Below are positions 50,900-60,595 of a DNA stretch of 64,000 nucleotides, one piece after another. The position numbers and the translations under genes are program-made. The stretch spans positions 1-64,000 of the forward strand of contig NZ_CP180351.1 in NCBI RefSeq assembly GCF_048006345.1. Reading direction: 5' to 3'. The DNA is from Marivita sp030148515. GTDB lineage: Bacteria; Pseudomonadota; Alphaproteobacteria; Rhodobacterales; Rhodobacteraceae. Under the pieces are notes generated by a model that saw nothing but the letters and a program-made list of their open reading frames with translations, was not told the origin of the DNA and searched no databases. Every line of letters starts with the position of its first letter. The stretch's first letter is position 1.

Positions 50900-50930
50900 T
50901 TGCGCGGCAAGACAGTATCTTGCCGCGCAA
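50900..50930. terminator. 13-bp hairpin between soxD and soxE
   Basis: TTGCGCGGCAAGA-CAGTA-TCTTGCCGCGCAA is a perfect 13-bp stem with a 5-nt loop. The next bases are AAACC, so it lacks the U-run of an intrinsic terminator. It likely protects the soxBCD mRNA end or attenuates read-through. A smaller stem (AAGCTG/CAGCTT, 50945-50961) follows. Confidence 0.65.
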
Positions 50931-50988
50931 AAACCTTTAACATGAAGCTGTGAGTCAGCTTTAAGCGAACCGTTACACACGAGGTGTC

Positions 50989-51963
50989 ATGGCCAATACG
51001 TCTGGTATGTTCCTTTCCGTGATCGGAGGTGCCGCGCTTGTGCTCGGGGCCGCCTATGGATGGACCTCACGGGACTATCGCGCGTCCGAACTTGACGTTT
51101 TGACGGACCGCCTTGCGCAGCTTGAACGCAGCAACGCAGACCTGGCCGCAAAGGCCGATCAGACATCCGCGCTTGAATCCCGGCTGTCGGAACTGGAGAC
51201 CGAACTGGCTGCGGCCTTGCAAGCTGTCGAGGAAGCCAAACAGGCCGCCGTGCAACCGGTTGCCGCCGTTGCAGACCCGCTGCAACAGCCTGATCCAGAC
51301 CCCGTCATTGCCGACGCCACCGGACTTGAATTTGGCGATCCGGCGCGCGGCGAACAGGTTTTTGCGCAATGCCGGTCCTGCCACCAGATCGGTCAGGGTG
51401 CCGAGGATCGGATCGGTCCTCATCTCAATGGTATCTTTGGCCGTCGTGCGGGCGTCCATGACGGGTTCCGCTATTCCGACGATATGGCGATGATGGGTGC
51501 CGACGGTCTGACCTGGGAGATCGAGACGCTCAACGCCTATCTGGAGAACCCGAAGGCGCTGGTGTCACGCACCCGGATGAACTTTGCCGGTCTGAAAGAC
51601 CCGCAGGATAGGTCCGACATCCTGGCCTATCTGCGCCAGTTCTCGGCCAGCCCGCAAAACATCCCCGAGGCCGCGCCCACCGCGCAGGCGCGTGAGGTGG
51701 AGCTTGCGCCAGAGGTGCTCGCCATTGTGGGCGATACGGATTACGGCGAATACCTCGCCAGCGAATGCAAGACCTGCCACCAGCAGGATGGATCGGACCG
51801 GGGCATCCCGTCGATCACGCAATGGCCGACCGAAGATTTCGTCGTCGCCATGCATGCCTACAAAAGACAGATCAGGCCGCACCCGGTGATGCAGATGATG
51901 GCTGCCCGGTTGTCGGATGAAGAAATCGCCGCGCTCGCGGCGTATTTTGCCGAAGCCGAGTAA
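50989..51963 (+). CDS. soxE: Membrane-anchored dihaem cytochrome c SoxE
   Basis: A 324-residue protein. An uncleaved-looking helix at about 7-25 (MFLSVIGGAALVLGAAYGW) is followed by a coiled coil at about 32-90 (TDRLAQLERSNADLAAKADQ; ALESRLSELETELAAALQAV), a class I cytochrome c domain with CRSCH (128-132) and Met region RTRMNFAGL, and a second domain with CKTCH (about 260-264). SoxE-SoxF is a dihaem cytochrome/flavoprotein pair with sulfide dehydrogenase activity. From memory the Paracoccus protein is shorter, about 230 residues, so the coiled coil is notable. GAGGT precedes the ATG. Confidence 0.85.
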   Translation: MANTSGMFLSVIGGAALVLGAAYGWTSRDYRASELDVLTDRLAQLERSNADLAAKADQTSALESRLSELETELAAALQAVEEAKQAAVQPVAAVADPLQQPDPDPVIADATGLEFGDPARGEQVFAQCRSCHQIGQGAEDRIGPHLNGIFGRRAGVHDGFRYSDDMAMMGADGLTWEIETLNAYLENPKALVSRTRMNFAGLKDPQDRSDILAYLRQFSASPQNIPEAAPTAQAREVELAPEVLAIVGDTDYGEYLASECKTCHQQDGSDRGIPSITQWPTEDFVVAMHAYKRQIRPHPVMQMMAARLSDEEIAALAAYFAEAE

Positions 51964-52017
51964 GGTCCGGAAGAGACCAAAACGGCCAAGGTGCGTAATG
52001 AAAACGGGAGGAAAACC

Positions 52018-53283
52018 ATGAAACTCAATAGACGGGCTTTTGTCGGCACCGGGATCGCGGCGGCAACGCTCAGCGCCCCGATGGTACACGCGGCGTCACA
52101 CGGCAAGCCCAAGGTGGTTGTCGTAGGCGGCGGTGCAGGCGGTGCCACCGCTGCGCGCTACATCGCCAAGGACAGCGCAGGCGAGATCGACGTGACGCTG
52201 ATCGAACCGACGCGCAGCTACTATACCTGCTTCTTCTCGAACCTCTATCTTGGCGGGTTCTGGGATCTTGAGAACCTGTCGCATTCCTATGGCAAGCTGG
52301 CGTCGGAATACGGCATCAACGTCGTGCATGACTGGGCCACAGGTGTGGACAGGGATGCCAAGACGGTAGCGCTCGCCGGTGGTGGATCGGTGCCCTACGA
52401 CCGCCTGATCCTCAGCCCCGGTATCGACTTTGTCGAAGGCTCCGTGCCCGGTTGGGATCTGTCGGCGCAGAACGCGATGCCACATGCCTATAAGGGTGGC
52501 AGCCAGACCGAGTTGCTCAAGGCGCAGATCATGGCGATGCCCGAAGGCGGCACCTATGTGATGGTGGCCCCGCCCAACCCGTACCGTTGCCCGCCCGGAC
52601 CGTACGAGCGGATTTCGATGGTGGCGCACCAGCTCAAGGCGAACAATCCGACGGCCAAGATCATCATTGCCGACCCGAAAGAGAAGTTCTCCAAACAGGC
52701 GCTGTTCGAGGAAGGTTGGCAGAAACACTACACCGGCATGGTCGAACGCATCGGCCCGGATTTCGGCGGTGGCAATGTGACGGTCGACCCGGCAGCGATG
52801 ACCGTCAATATCGACGGTGAAGTGGTCAAGGCGGATGTGGTCAACGTGATCCCGGCGCAAAAGGCAGGTCTGATCTGCGACGCCGCTGGTCTGACCGAAG
52901 GTAACTGGGCGCCGGTGGACGGGCACACCATGGTGTCGCGTCTGGACGAGAACATCCACATCCTGGGCGACGCCACCAATCAGGGTGACATGCCGAAATC
53001 CGGGTTCTCGGCCAACAGCCAGGCCAAGGTTGCGGCGATGGCGGTGCGCGGTGCGCTCACCGGCAGCCGCGTGTTCCCGGCGAAATTCTCGAACACCTGC
53101 TGGTCGCTCATTGCGACGGATGACGGTGTGAAAGTCGGCGCGGCCTATGAACCGAATGACGAGAAGATCGCCAGCGTGTCGAGCTTTGTCAGCCAGACCG
53201 GCGAGGATGCCGCCCTGCGGAAGGCGACCTATGAGGAAAGCATCGGCTGGTACGAAGGGATCACGGCCGACATGTTCGGCTGA
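52018..53283 (+). CDS. soxF: Sulfide dehydrogenase flavoprotein SoxF
   Basis: A 421-residue FCSD-type flavoprotein. Tat signal (LNRRAFVGTGIAAATLSAPM), FAD-binding VVVVGGGAGGATAARYIAKD, redox Cys in YYTCFFSN and NPYRCPPGPYER, and a C-terminal FCSD domain (FSNTCWSLIATDDGVKVGAA). It passes electrons from sulfide to SoxE. The ATG at 52018 is preceded by GGGAGG; an upstream in-frame ATG at 51991 would bury the Tat motif. Last sox gene here; soxG and soxH are not present. Confidence 0.95.
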   Translation: MKLNRRAFVGTGIAAATLSAPMVHAASHGKPKVVVVGGGAGGATAARYIAKDSAGEIDVTLIEPTRSYYTCFFSNLYLGGFWDLENLSHSYGKLASEYGINVVHDWATGVDRDAKTVALAGGGSVPYDRLILSPGIDFVEGSVPGWDLSAQNAMPHAYKGGSQTELLKAQIMAMPEGGTYVMVAPPNPYRCPPGPYERISMVAHQLKANNPTAKIIIADPKEKFSKQALFEEGWQKHYTGMVERIGPDFGGGNVTVDPAAMTVNIDGEVVKADVVNVIPAQKAGLICDAAGLTEGNWAPVDGHTMVSRLDENIHILGDATNQGDMPKSGFSANSQAKVAAMAVRGALTGSRVFPAKFSNTCWSLIATDDGVKVGAAYEPNDEKIASVSSFVSQTGEDAALRKATYEESIGWYEGITADMFG

Positions 53284-53303
53284 TCTTTGGTGCAGATTTG
53301 GGA

Positions 53304-53334
53304 AAAGGCCGGGCATGAGACCCGGCCTTTTTAT
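53304..53334. terminator. intrinsic terminator after soxF
   Basis: AAAGGCCGGG-CATGAGA-CCCGGCCTTT is a 10-bp stem followed by TTATTTT on the plus strand; the minus strand also ends in TTTT. It can serve soxF and possibly the convergent photolyase-like gene. Confidence 0.88.
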
Positions 53335-53346
53335 TTTGGAATTGTG

Positions 53347-53420
53347 TCGGATCGCTGCGCGATCCGACCGATTGGAGGGCCAGCCCTCCAAACCTCCCGG
53401 AGTTTATCTCGCAAGATGAA
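53347..53420. repeat. REP-like composite element
   Basis: Two adjacent stem-loops, TCGGATCG/CGATCCGA (53347-53367) and TTGGAGGGC/GCCCTCCAA (53372-53391), are followed by CCTCCCGGAGTTTATC and then GCAAGATGAAGA. This layout resembles an extragenic repeat I recall from Rhodobacterales genomes. It abuts the stop codon of the photolyase-like gene. Confidence 0.5.
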
Positions 53421-53422
53421 GA

Positions 53423-54628
53423 TCAGACGGGTTGCAGACCCTTCATGGCGCCGACAAGTTCGGGGATCTTTTTCTTGAACTTGAAAAAACCGGCGGTTGC
53501 GTGCGGCCAGGCCCGACGGTCGAAATCGCGCAGCGGGCGGACAAGGGGCAGCGCGCAGATGTCGTTGAGGATCGTGGCCGCAGGGCCGACAGGGGCATAG
53601 GGCGTGACGATCTGCTCTGCGCCCATGCTGTGTGCCCAGTCTTCGATCTCTTGTGCTGTCGTGAGACCGGAGGCGACAGGACCAAGCGAAGAGGACCAGC
53701 GCGCGGTGCAGTCGTCCATTAGCGCTGCTTTGAATGTCTTGACCTGCGGCGCGATATGCAAAGGACCGATCTGAGCGGTGGCATCGAGCGTTGCGGTTGC
53801 CAGCGGTTTGAGCCCCTGATCGAACAGCCAGCCGGGGCTGAGATCGTCTTCGTGCAAGATCAGAACCACAGGCTTTGACTGGTCGAGCCTGTCCCCCATT
53901 GGGGCGTCCATGCGGGGAGGATGGGGCGGGCCGTCCAAAGGCTCAGGGTTCGAGGTCAATTGGTACAAAGGAGAGAACCGTCCTTCGGTATATTTCGAGA
54001 TGTTTGATGCGCGAGCGACATAGTTCTTGCCTTGGGTCTGAAGTCCTGCAACCCAGCGCCAGCTGAGCGTATTGGAGGCCGGGTCACCGTCATAGAGATG
54101 CCGCAGGAAGAAATCCGCACCCAGTTCCCATGGCAGGCGCAGGGTGAAGATCCAGATCGAGGCAAACCACATGCGGGCGTGGTTGTGCAGGTAGCCGGTC
54201 CTCACCAGTTCCTGTGCCCAGTGGTTGAAGCAGTCGATGTCGGTTTCGCCTTTGCAGGCAGCTTCCCATTCGGCGCGCAGGCCGGATTGGGTCTGTACCT
54301 GATCCCATGCCCGCAGAAGACCCTGCTGGTAGCCGCCCCAGACGGCCGGGCGCATTTCCAGCCAGCCCTTCCAATAGGTGCGCCAGAACACCTCTTGCAC
54401 GAATTTCTCGGCGCTGCCGAGAGAGTAGCGACCCAGAACCGCCTCCAGCACCTCGGCTTCGGTCAGCAATCTATGCCGGAGATAGGGCGACAGGGTCGAC
54501 ACATTGTCGTGATGCCCCGGTCCGCGGTCATAGTTGCGCTGCGCTGCGTAGTCGCGGGCAGCCTTTGGAACAAAGCTTTGCAGCTTTTCCAGCGCAGCGG
54601 TTCGGGTCGGAGGAAACAGGTCTGTCAT
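53423..54628 (-). CDS. Photolyase/cryptochrome-like FAD-binding protein
   Basis: A 401-residue protein whose N-terminal 240 residues match the FAD-binding domain of photolyases: STLSPYLRHRLLTEAEVLEA, EVFWRTYWKGWLE, LVRTGYLHNHARMWFASIWI, DGDPASNTLSWRWVAG and ASNISKYTEGRF. The last 150 residues (KPVVLILHEDDLSPGWLFDQ onward) look like an alpha/beta domain. Normal photolyases have the alpha/beta antenna domain first and the FAD domain second, so the order seems inverted. DNA repair or light sensing is inferred. Confidence 0.75.
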   Translation of the reverse strand: MTDLFPPTRTAALEKLQSFVPKAARDYAAQRNYDRGPGHHDNVSTLSPYLRHRLLTEAEVLEAVLGRYSLGSAEKFVQEVFWRTYWKGWLEMRPAVWGGYQQGLLRAWDQVQTQSGLRAEWEAACKGETDIDCFNHWAQELVRTGYLHNHARMWFASIWIFTLRLPWELGADFFLRHLYDGDPASNTLSWRWVAGLQTQGKNYVARASNISKYTEGRFSPLYQLTSNPEPLDGPPHPPRMDAPMGDRLDQSKPVVLILHEDDLSPGWLFDQGLKPLATATLDATAQIGPLHIAPQVKTFKAALMDDCTARWSSSLGPVASGLTTAQEIEDWAHSMGAEQIVTPYAPVGPAATILNDICALPLVRPLRDFDRRAWPHATAGFFKFKKKIPELVGAMKGLQPV

Positions 54629-54774
54629 GTCGCGCGAGGTAACGTCGCGCGGTGCCGGGTCAAGGCCTGCAGATGAACCGCTGCCCCTTGCAGCCCCCCA
54701 AGCCGGACACTAGTCTTGAGACAACTCGCAACCAAGCCCACCGTCCGGCGGGCTTCTCATCCAGGCAGGCACAG

Positions 54775-55404
54775 ATGAAAGATCCCTTTGATACCTATAT
54801 GAACACGCTTGTTCCCATGGTGGTTGAGCAGACCAGCCGTGGCGAACGGGCCTATGACATCTTCTCCCGCCTGCTCAAGGAACGGATCATCTTTCTGAGC
54901 GGGCCGGTGCATGACGGCATGTCATCGCTGATCGTGGCACAGCTTTTGCACCTTGAGGCGGAGAACCCGTCCAAGGAAATCAGCATGTATATCAACAGTC
55001 CCGGTGGCGTGGTGACCAGTGGCCTGTCGATTTATGATACGATGCAATATATCAAGCCCAAGGTCAGCACGTTGGTGATCGGGCAGGCCGCCTCCATGGG
55101 GTCGTTGCTGCTGACGGCGGGTGAGGCCGGAATGCGCTTTTCGCTGCCCAACAGCCGCGTCATGGTGCACCAGCCGTCGGGCGGGTATCAGGGCCAAGCA
55201 ACGGATATCATGATCCATGCGCAGGAAACCCAGAAACTCAAGACGCGTCTGAACGAGATTTATGTGAAACACACAGGGCAGACGCTCAAGAAAGTCGAAG
55301 CGGCATTGGAGCGTGACAATTTCATGTCGCCCGAAGAAGCCAAGGACTGGGGGCTGATCGACGAGATTGTCGAAAGCCGAGTGAAGACGTCCGACGACGC
55401 ATAA
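54775..55404 (+). CDS. clpP: ATP-dependent Clp protease proteolytic subunit
   Basis: A 209-residue serine protease. The catalytic Ser lies in IGQAASMGSLLL (about 106), His in SRVMVHQPSGG (about 131), and the Asp follows in the C-terminal half. The N-terminus MKDPFDTYMNTLVPMVVEQT is typical of alphaproteobacterial ClpP. The ATG at 54775 is chosen over an in-frame start at 54652. It is followed by clpX after 151 bp. Confidence 0.97.
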   Translation: MKDPFDTYMNTLVPMVVEQTSRGERAYDIFSRLLKERIIFLSGPVHDGMSSLIVAQLLHLEAENPSKEISMYINSPGGVVTSGLSIYDTMQYIKPKVSTLVIGQAASMGSLLLTAGEAGMRFSLPNSRVMVHQPSGGYQGQATDIMIHAQETQKLKTRLNEIYVKHTGQTLKKVEAALERDNFMSPEEAKDWGLIDEIVESRVKTSDDA

Positions 55405-55555
55405 ATCGTGATTGGGTCACGTCGTCTCGGATGCGTTTTTGACGTTGTGGCCCAAGTTTTGCTGTCCTAAGGTTCTGAGAAGAAAATATGACACACGCAT
55501 AAGGTGAATAGATTGAGATCATACATCCATCGCGTGAGTCAGGAAAGGTAAAGAC

Positions 55556-56821
<1,266 letters not shown>

Positions 56822-56844
56822 ACCCACTCTCGTGAGCAATGTGA

Positions 56845-56875
56845 AAAGGTGGGCATTTTGCCCGCCTTTCTTTTT
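56845..56875 (+). terminator. intrinsic terminator after clpX
   Basis: AAAGGTGGGC-ATTTT-(G)CCCGCCTTT forms a 10-bp stem with one G-T wobble, then CTTTTT. It rules out the upstream start at 56849 for the next gene. Confidence 0.88.
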
Positions 56876-56887
56876 GGAAAAAGAACG

Positions 56888-57256
56888 ATGACGATCAAAA
56901 GAATTCACAGCGGAAGCCCGTTTGAGGCCAAGATTGGCTATTGCCGTGCTGTCGTGGCTGGCGGTTTTGTTCATGTCGCTGGCACAGTCGGGCAGGGGTA
57001 TACTGTCGCCGAACAGTGCCAAAGCGCGCTTGACGTGATTGCGGGTGCGCTGGACAAGGCGGGGGCGTCGATGGCCGATGTTGTCCGCGTGACCTACTAC
57101 CTTCCGGACCGGCATGAATTCGAAGCCTGCTACGACATCCTCGCGGGCACTTTTGGCGAGAACCCGCCGGCGGCGACGATGATCGAGTGCGGCTTGATCG
57201 ACCCGAAGTACCGGATCGAGATCGAAGTCACCGCTCTGGCTCCTGCTGCGTCATAG
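56888..57256 (+). CDS. RidA-family protein
   Basis: A 122-residue YjgF/YER057c/UK114-type protein: IHSGSPFEAKIGYCRAVVAG, GFVHVAGTVGQGYTVAEQCQ, and the C-terminal PPAATMIECGLIDPKYRIEIE, with Arg and Glu typical of the trimeric active site (RIEIEVTAL). Canonical RidA deaminates reactive enamines or imines; the exact subgroup is unsure. The ATG at 56888 follows the clpX terminator. Confidence 0.88.
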   Translation: MTIKRIHSGSPFEAKIGYCRAVVAGGFVHVAGTVGQGYTVAEQCQSALDVIAGALDKAGASMADVVRVTYYLPDRHEFEACYDILAGTFGENPPAATMIECGLIDPKYRIEIEVTALAPAAS

Positions 57257-57320
57257 CTGCGCTGGACCTTGGCCCGCAAAGCGCCCTATAAAGCGCTGAA
57301 CCAACCCCGAGGAGTTGTCC

Positions 57321-57704
57321 ATGGGCATTCTGAATACCCTTCTTCGCGCTGTCACCTGGTGGAACGGGCAGACGCTTGGCACCCAATTCTACACGTGGCG
57401 CAATGGCGAAAAAGTGGGTGAGGACACCCAGGGAAACATCTTCTACCAGTCGCGTGACGGCAAACGGCGCTGGGTGATCTACAATGGTGAATCCGAGGCA
57501 AGCCGCGTTGATCCCGATTGGCACGGCTGGCTGCACCATACGTTCAAGGAACTGCCGACCGACCGTCCGCTTCCGAAAAAAGCCTGGGTCAAGCCGCATC
57601 AGGAAAACCTGACGGGCACCGCCTTGGCTTATGCTCCGGCCGGGTCGATCCGCCGGTCGGAACCAAAGCCGCGCCAGGACTACGAGGCGTGGAGCCCGGA
57701 ATAA
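57321..57704 (+). CDS. NADH:ubiquinone oxidoreductase accessory subunit, NDUFA12-type
   Basis: A 127-residue NDUFA12/B17.2 homologue: LLRAVTWWNGQTLGTQFYTW, GEDTQGNIFYQSRDGKRRWV, DPDWHGWLHHTFKELPTDRP. In alphaproteobacteria and mitochondria this is a supernumerary subunit of respiratory complex I on the matrix/cytoplasmic arm. GAGGAG lies 7 nt before the ATG at 57321. The nuo operon itself is not in the window. Confidence 0.93.
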   Translation: MGILNTLLRAVTWWNGQTLGTQFYTWRNGEKVGEDTQGNIFYQSRDGKRRWVIYNGESEASRVDPDWHGWLHHTFKELPTDRPLPKKAWVKPHQENLTGTALAYAPAGSIRRSEPKPRQDYEAWSPE

Positions 57705-57733
57705 TCCGGGACATCTGGATCAAAGGCAGGTTG

Positions 57734-58099
57734 ATGATGCCACGTCTGATGGCCATTCTTGCATCGCTTCTGCTGGCGTCAGCCGGCATGGCCCAGCTTG
57801 CCACCACCAATGGCACCGGTGTCACGGTGCGGGCGCTGGACAAGCTGACTGGCAAGGTGACCGATTTGCAGGTGGTCAATGGGCAGTCCGCGACCGTGGG
57901 GCGTATCACGGTGCGCGCCAACGAATGCCGCTATCCCGAAGGCAATGCGGCAGGCGAGGCCTATGCCTCGCTGACCATCACCGAGATCGGCAAGGACGCC
58001 CCGGTCTATCAGGGTTGGATGATCGCGTCGTCCCCAGCGCTCAATCCGATGGACCACCAGCGCTACGATGTCTGGGTATTGCGCTGCACCACGTCCTGA
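57734..58099 (+). CDS. Exported DUF2155 protein
   Basis: A 121-residue protein. Signal peptide MMPRLMAILASLLLASAGMA; the mature part has VTVRALDKLTGKVTDLQVVN, VRANECRYPEGNAAGEAYAS and VYQGWMIASSPALNPMDHQR, typical DUF2155, with two Cys (in ECR and near the C-terminus) likely forming a disulfide. The function is unknown; it commonly follows the NDUFA12 gene and precedes aat in Rhodobacterales. Its 3' end overlaps aat by 37 bp, convergently. Confidence 0.88.
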   Translation: MMPRLMAILASLLLASAGMAQLATTNGTGVTVRALDKLTGKVTDLQVVNGQSATVGRITVRANECRYPEGNAAGEAYASLTITEIGKDAPVYQGWMIASSPALNPMDHQRYDVWVLRCTTS

Positions 58100-58698
58100 C
58101 CTGACGCTGCCAATGGGGCGCTGGTGATATCGGCGGTGATCTGCAGCGCCTGTGCCAGATGTGCCCTGTACTCTGCCCGTGTGATCTCGATGGCGCCGAG
58201 CGAAGCTAGGTGATGCGTCAGGAATTGGGTGTCGAACAACACGAAGCCCGTTCGTCGAAGCAGATCGACCAACCACGCCAGTGCAATTTTCGACGCGTCG
58301 CGCTGGCGCGAAAACATGCTTTCCCCGCAAAAGGCGCCGCCGACAGCCACGCCATAAACTCCACCGATCAGACGGTCATCGGCCCAGACTTCCAGCGAAT
58401 GGGCATGTCCTCTGTGATGCAGTTCTTCGTACAGTAGACGGATGTTGTGGTTGATCCACGTCTCGCTGCGATCTGCGCAAGCGTCGATGACATCGCCGAA
58501 GGCGGTGTTCAACGTCACGCGATAGGTGTCCCGGCGCAGGGTCTTGGCAAGGCTTCGCGAGATACGAAACCCGTCCAAAGGGAAGACGCCCCGCTTGCGC
58601 GGATCGACCCAGAACATCTCTGGATCGTCGCGATGTTCGGCCATCGGGAAAACACCTGCACGATAGGCCTGCAACAACAACTCGGGTGTGACCGTCAT
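58063..58698 (-). CDS. aat: Leucyl/phenylalanyl-tRNA-protein transferase
   Basis: A 211-residue enzyme that adds Leu or Phe to N-terminal Arg/Lys of proteins, marking them for ClpAP (N-degron pathway). LLLQAYRAGVFPMAEH, DPRKRGVFPLDGFRISRSL, TWINHNIRLLYEELHHRGHA, GGVYGVAVGGAFCGESMFSR and DTQFLTHHLASLGAIEI are all diagnostic. Full length. It sits 46 bp downstream of accC on the same strand. Confidence 0.95.
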   Translation of the reverse strand: MTVTPELLLQAYRAGVFPMAEHRDDPEMFWVDPRKRGVFPLDGFRISRSLAKTLRRDTYRVTLNTAFGDVIDACADRSETWINHNIRLLYEELHHRGHAHSLEVWADDRLIGGVYGVAVGGAFCGESMFSRQRDASKIALAWLVDLLRRTGFVLFDTQFLTHHLASLGAIEITRAEYRAHLAQALQITADITSAPLAASGQDVVQRNTQTS

Positions 58699-58744
58699 GG
58701 CGCATCACCTTGCGCGTCGGCGTGAAGCGGGTGCGTGATCGGCC

Positions 58745-60097
58745 TCAAGGCTTCGCGTAGGTGCGCTCCAGCCAATGCTCGAGCCAGTGGATGTTGTATG
58801 CCCCGCTCCGCACGTCTGGATCCTGCAAAAGGTCGCGGAACAGCGGTACGGTGCTGTCCACGCCATCCACGATCAATTCCCCCAACGCGCGGGACATCCG
58901 TGCGAGCGCCTCGTCCCGGTCGCGGCCATGCACGATCAGCTTGGCGATCAGGCTGTCGTAATAGGGCGGAATTCTGTAGCCATCATAGAGCGCGCTATCC
59001 ATGCGCACGCCCAAGCCACCGGGCACATGATACTGCGTGATCCGGCCGGGTGAGGGCGAGAAATTCGGCAGCTTCTCGGCATTGATCCGCGCCTCTATGG
59101 CATGGCCGTTGATGACCAGATCGTCCTGTTCAAATGACAGCGGCAGGCCCGAGGCGACGCGGATCTGCTCGCGCACCAGATCGACACCAAAGATGGCTTC
59201 GGTCACTGGGTGTTCGACCTGCAGCCGGGTGTTCATCTCGATGAAATAGAACTCGCCGTTTTCATACAGGAACTCGATTGTACCCGCACCCGCATAGCTG
59301 ATCTTGGACACCGCATCGGCGCAGATCTTGCCGATCCGGGCGCGCTCTTCCTCGGTGATGCAGGGGCCGGGGGCCTCTTCCAGAACTTTCTGGTGGCGGC
59401 GCTGCAAGGAACAATCGCGTTCGCCCAGATGCACGGCCTTGCCTTTGCCGTCGCCGAAGACCTGCACTTCGATATGGCGCGGGGTGGTCAGGTATTTTTC
59501 GATATAGACTTCGTCATTGCCGAAAGCGGCCTTGGCCTCGGACCGGGCTGTCTGGAACGCGCGTTCCATGTCGGCCGCGGTTTGCGCCACCTTCATGCCG
59601 CGCCCACCGCCACCAGCGGTGGCCTTGACGATCACGGGATAGCCGATCTCTTCGCCGACCTTCTTGGCCTCGGCCAGATCGGCTACACCGCCATCCGACC
59701 CGGGCACGCACGGCACGCCAAGCGCCTTGATCGTGTCCTTCGCGGTGATCTTGTCGCCCATGATGCGGATATGTTCCGCGGTCGGGCCGATAAAGGTCAG
59801 CCCGTGGTCTTCGACGATCTGCACGAACCGCGCGTTTTCCGACAGGAACCCGTAGCCGGGATGGATCGCTTGCGCGCCGGAGATCTCACAGGCCGAGATG
59901 ATCGCGGGGATCGACAGATAGCTGTCGGTGGACGAGGGGGGGCCGATGCAGATCGCCTCGTCGGCCATGCGGACATGCATCGCGTCTGAATCTGCCGTCG
60001 AATGCACCGCGACGCTGGCCACACCCATCTCCCGACAGGCGCGGATCACGCGAAGGGCGATCTCACCCCGGTTGGCAATCAGGATTTTGTCAAACAT
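58745..60097 (-). CDS. accC: Acetyl-CoA carboxylase, biotin carboxylase subunit
   Basis: A 450-residue ATP-grasp enzyme: FDKILIANRGEIALRVIRAC at the N-terminus, GGGGRGMK glycine loop, EKYLTTPRHIEVQVFGDGKG, and catalytic EMNTRLQVEHPVTE. It carboxylates biotin on AccB as the first step of fatty acid synthesis. It follows accB by 12 bp. Confidence 0.97.
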   Translation of the reverse strand: MFDKILIANRGEIALRVIRACREMGVASVAVHSTADSDAMHVRMADEAICIGPPSSTDSYLSIPAIISACEISGAQAIHPGYGFLSENARFVQIVEDHGLTFIGPTAEHIRIMGDKITAKDTIKALGVPCVPGSDGGVADLAEAKKVGEEIGYPVIVKATAGGGGRGMKVAQTAADMERAFQTARSEAKAAFGNDEVYIEKYLTTPRHIEVQVFGDGKGKAVHLGERDCSLQRRHQKVLEEAPGPCITEEERARIGKICADAVSKISYAGAGTIEFLYENGEFYFIEMNTRLQVEHPVTEAIFGVDLVREQIRVASGLPLSFEQDDLVINGHAIEARINAEKLPNFSPSPGRITQYHVPGGLGVRMDSALYDGYRIPPYYDSLIAKLIVHGRDRDEALARMSRALGELIVDGVDSTVPLFRDLLQDPDVRSGAYNIHWLEHWLERTYAKP

Positions 60098-60109
60098 GCC
60101 AGAACCCGA

Positions 60110-60595
60110 TTATTCGAGGATCACGAGCGGTGCGCCGTATTCGACGGGGGCTCCGTCTTCGACCAGAATACGTTTCACCGTGCCGCTGCGCGGTGCCGGA
60201 ATGTGGTTCATCGTCTTCATCGCTTCGACGATCAAAAGCGTGTCGCCTTCGTTGATCTGCTGCCCAACGGAAATGAACGCAGGTGCGCCCGGTTCCGCCT
60301 GCATATAGACCGTGCCGACCATCGGCGATGTGACAGCACCCGGATGCGAGGCCGGGTCTTCCGGTGCGCTTGGTGCTGCAGGTGCAGCCGCGGCGGCTGG
60401 TGCAGCGGCTGGTGCTGCAGCAACGGTTGTCTGGACGGCAGGCGCGACCTGGGTGACACGACTGACGCGCACATTGAGGCTGTCATCCTCGCCGTATTCG
60501 CGCTTGACCTGCAATTCGGTCAGGTCGTTTTCCCGAAGCAGCTTGGCCAGTGCTTCGATAAACGCCACGTCCGCGTCGTGATTGGTCTTGGTCAT
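60110..60595 (-). CDS. accB: Acetyl-CoA carboxylase biotin carboxyl carrier protein
   Basis: A 161-residue carrier. The N-terminal helix is DVAFIEALAKLLRENDLTEL, followed by an Ala/Pro-rich linker (about 55-85) and the biotinyl domain with the EAMKTMN lysine site near residue 126. The ATG at 60595 (MTKTNHDADVAF) is the natural start; the frame runs further upstream without similarity. It is the first gene of accB-accC. Confidence 0.97.
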   Translation of the reverse strand: MTKTNHDADVAFIEALAKLLRENDLTELQVKREYGEDDSLNVRVSRVTQVAPAVQTTVAAAPAAAPAAAAAPAAPSAPEDPASHPGAVTSPMVGTVYMQAEPGAPAFISVGQQINEGDTLLIVEAMKTMNHIPAPRSGTVKRILVEDGAPVEYGAPLVILE

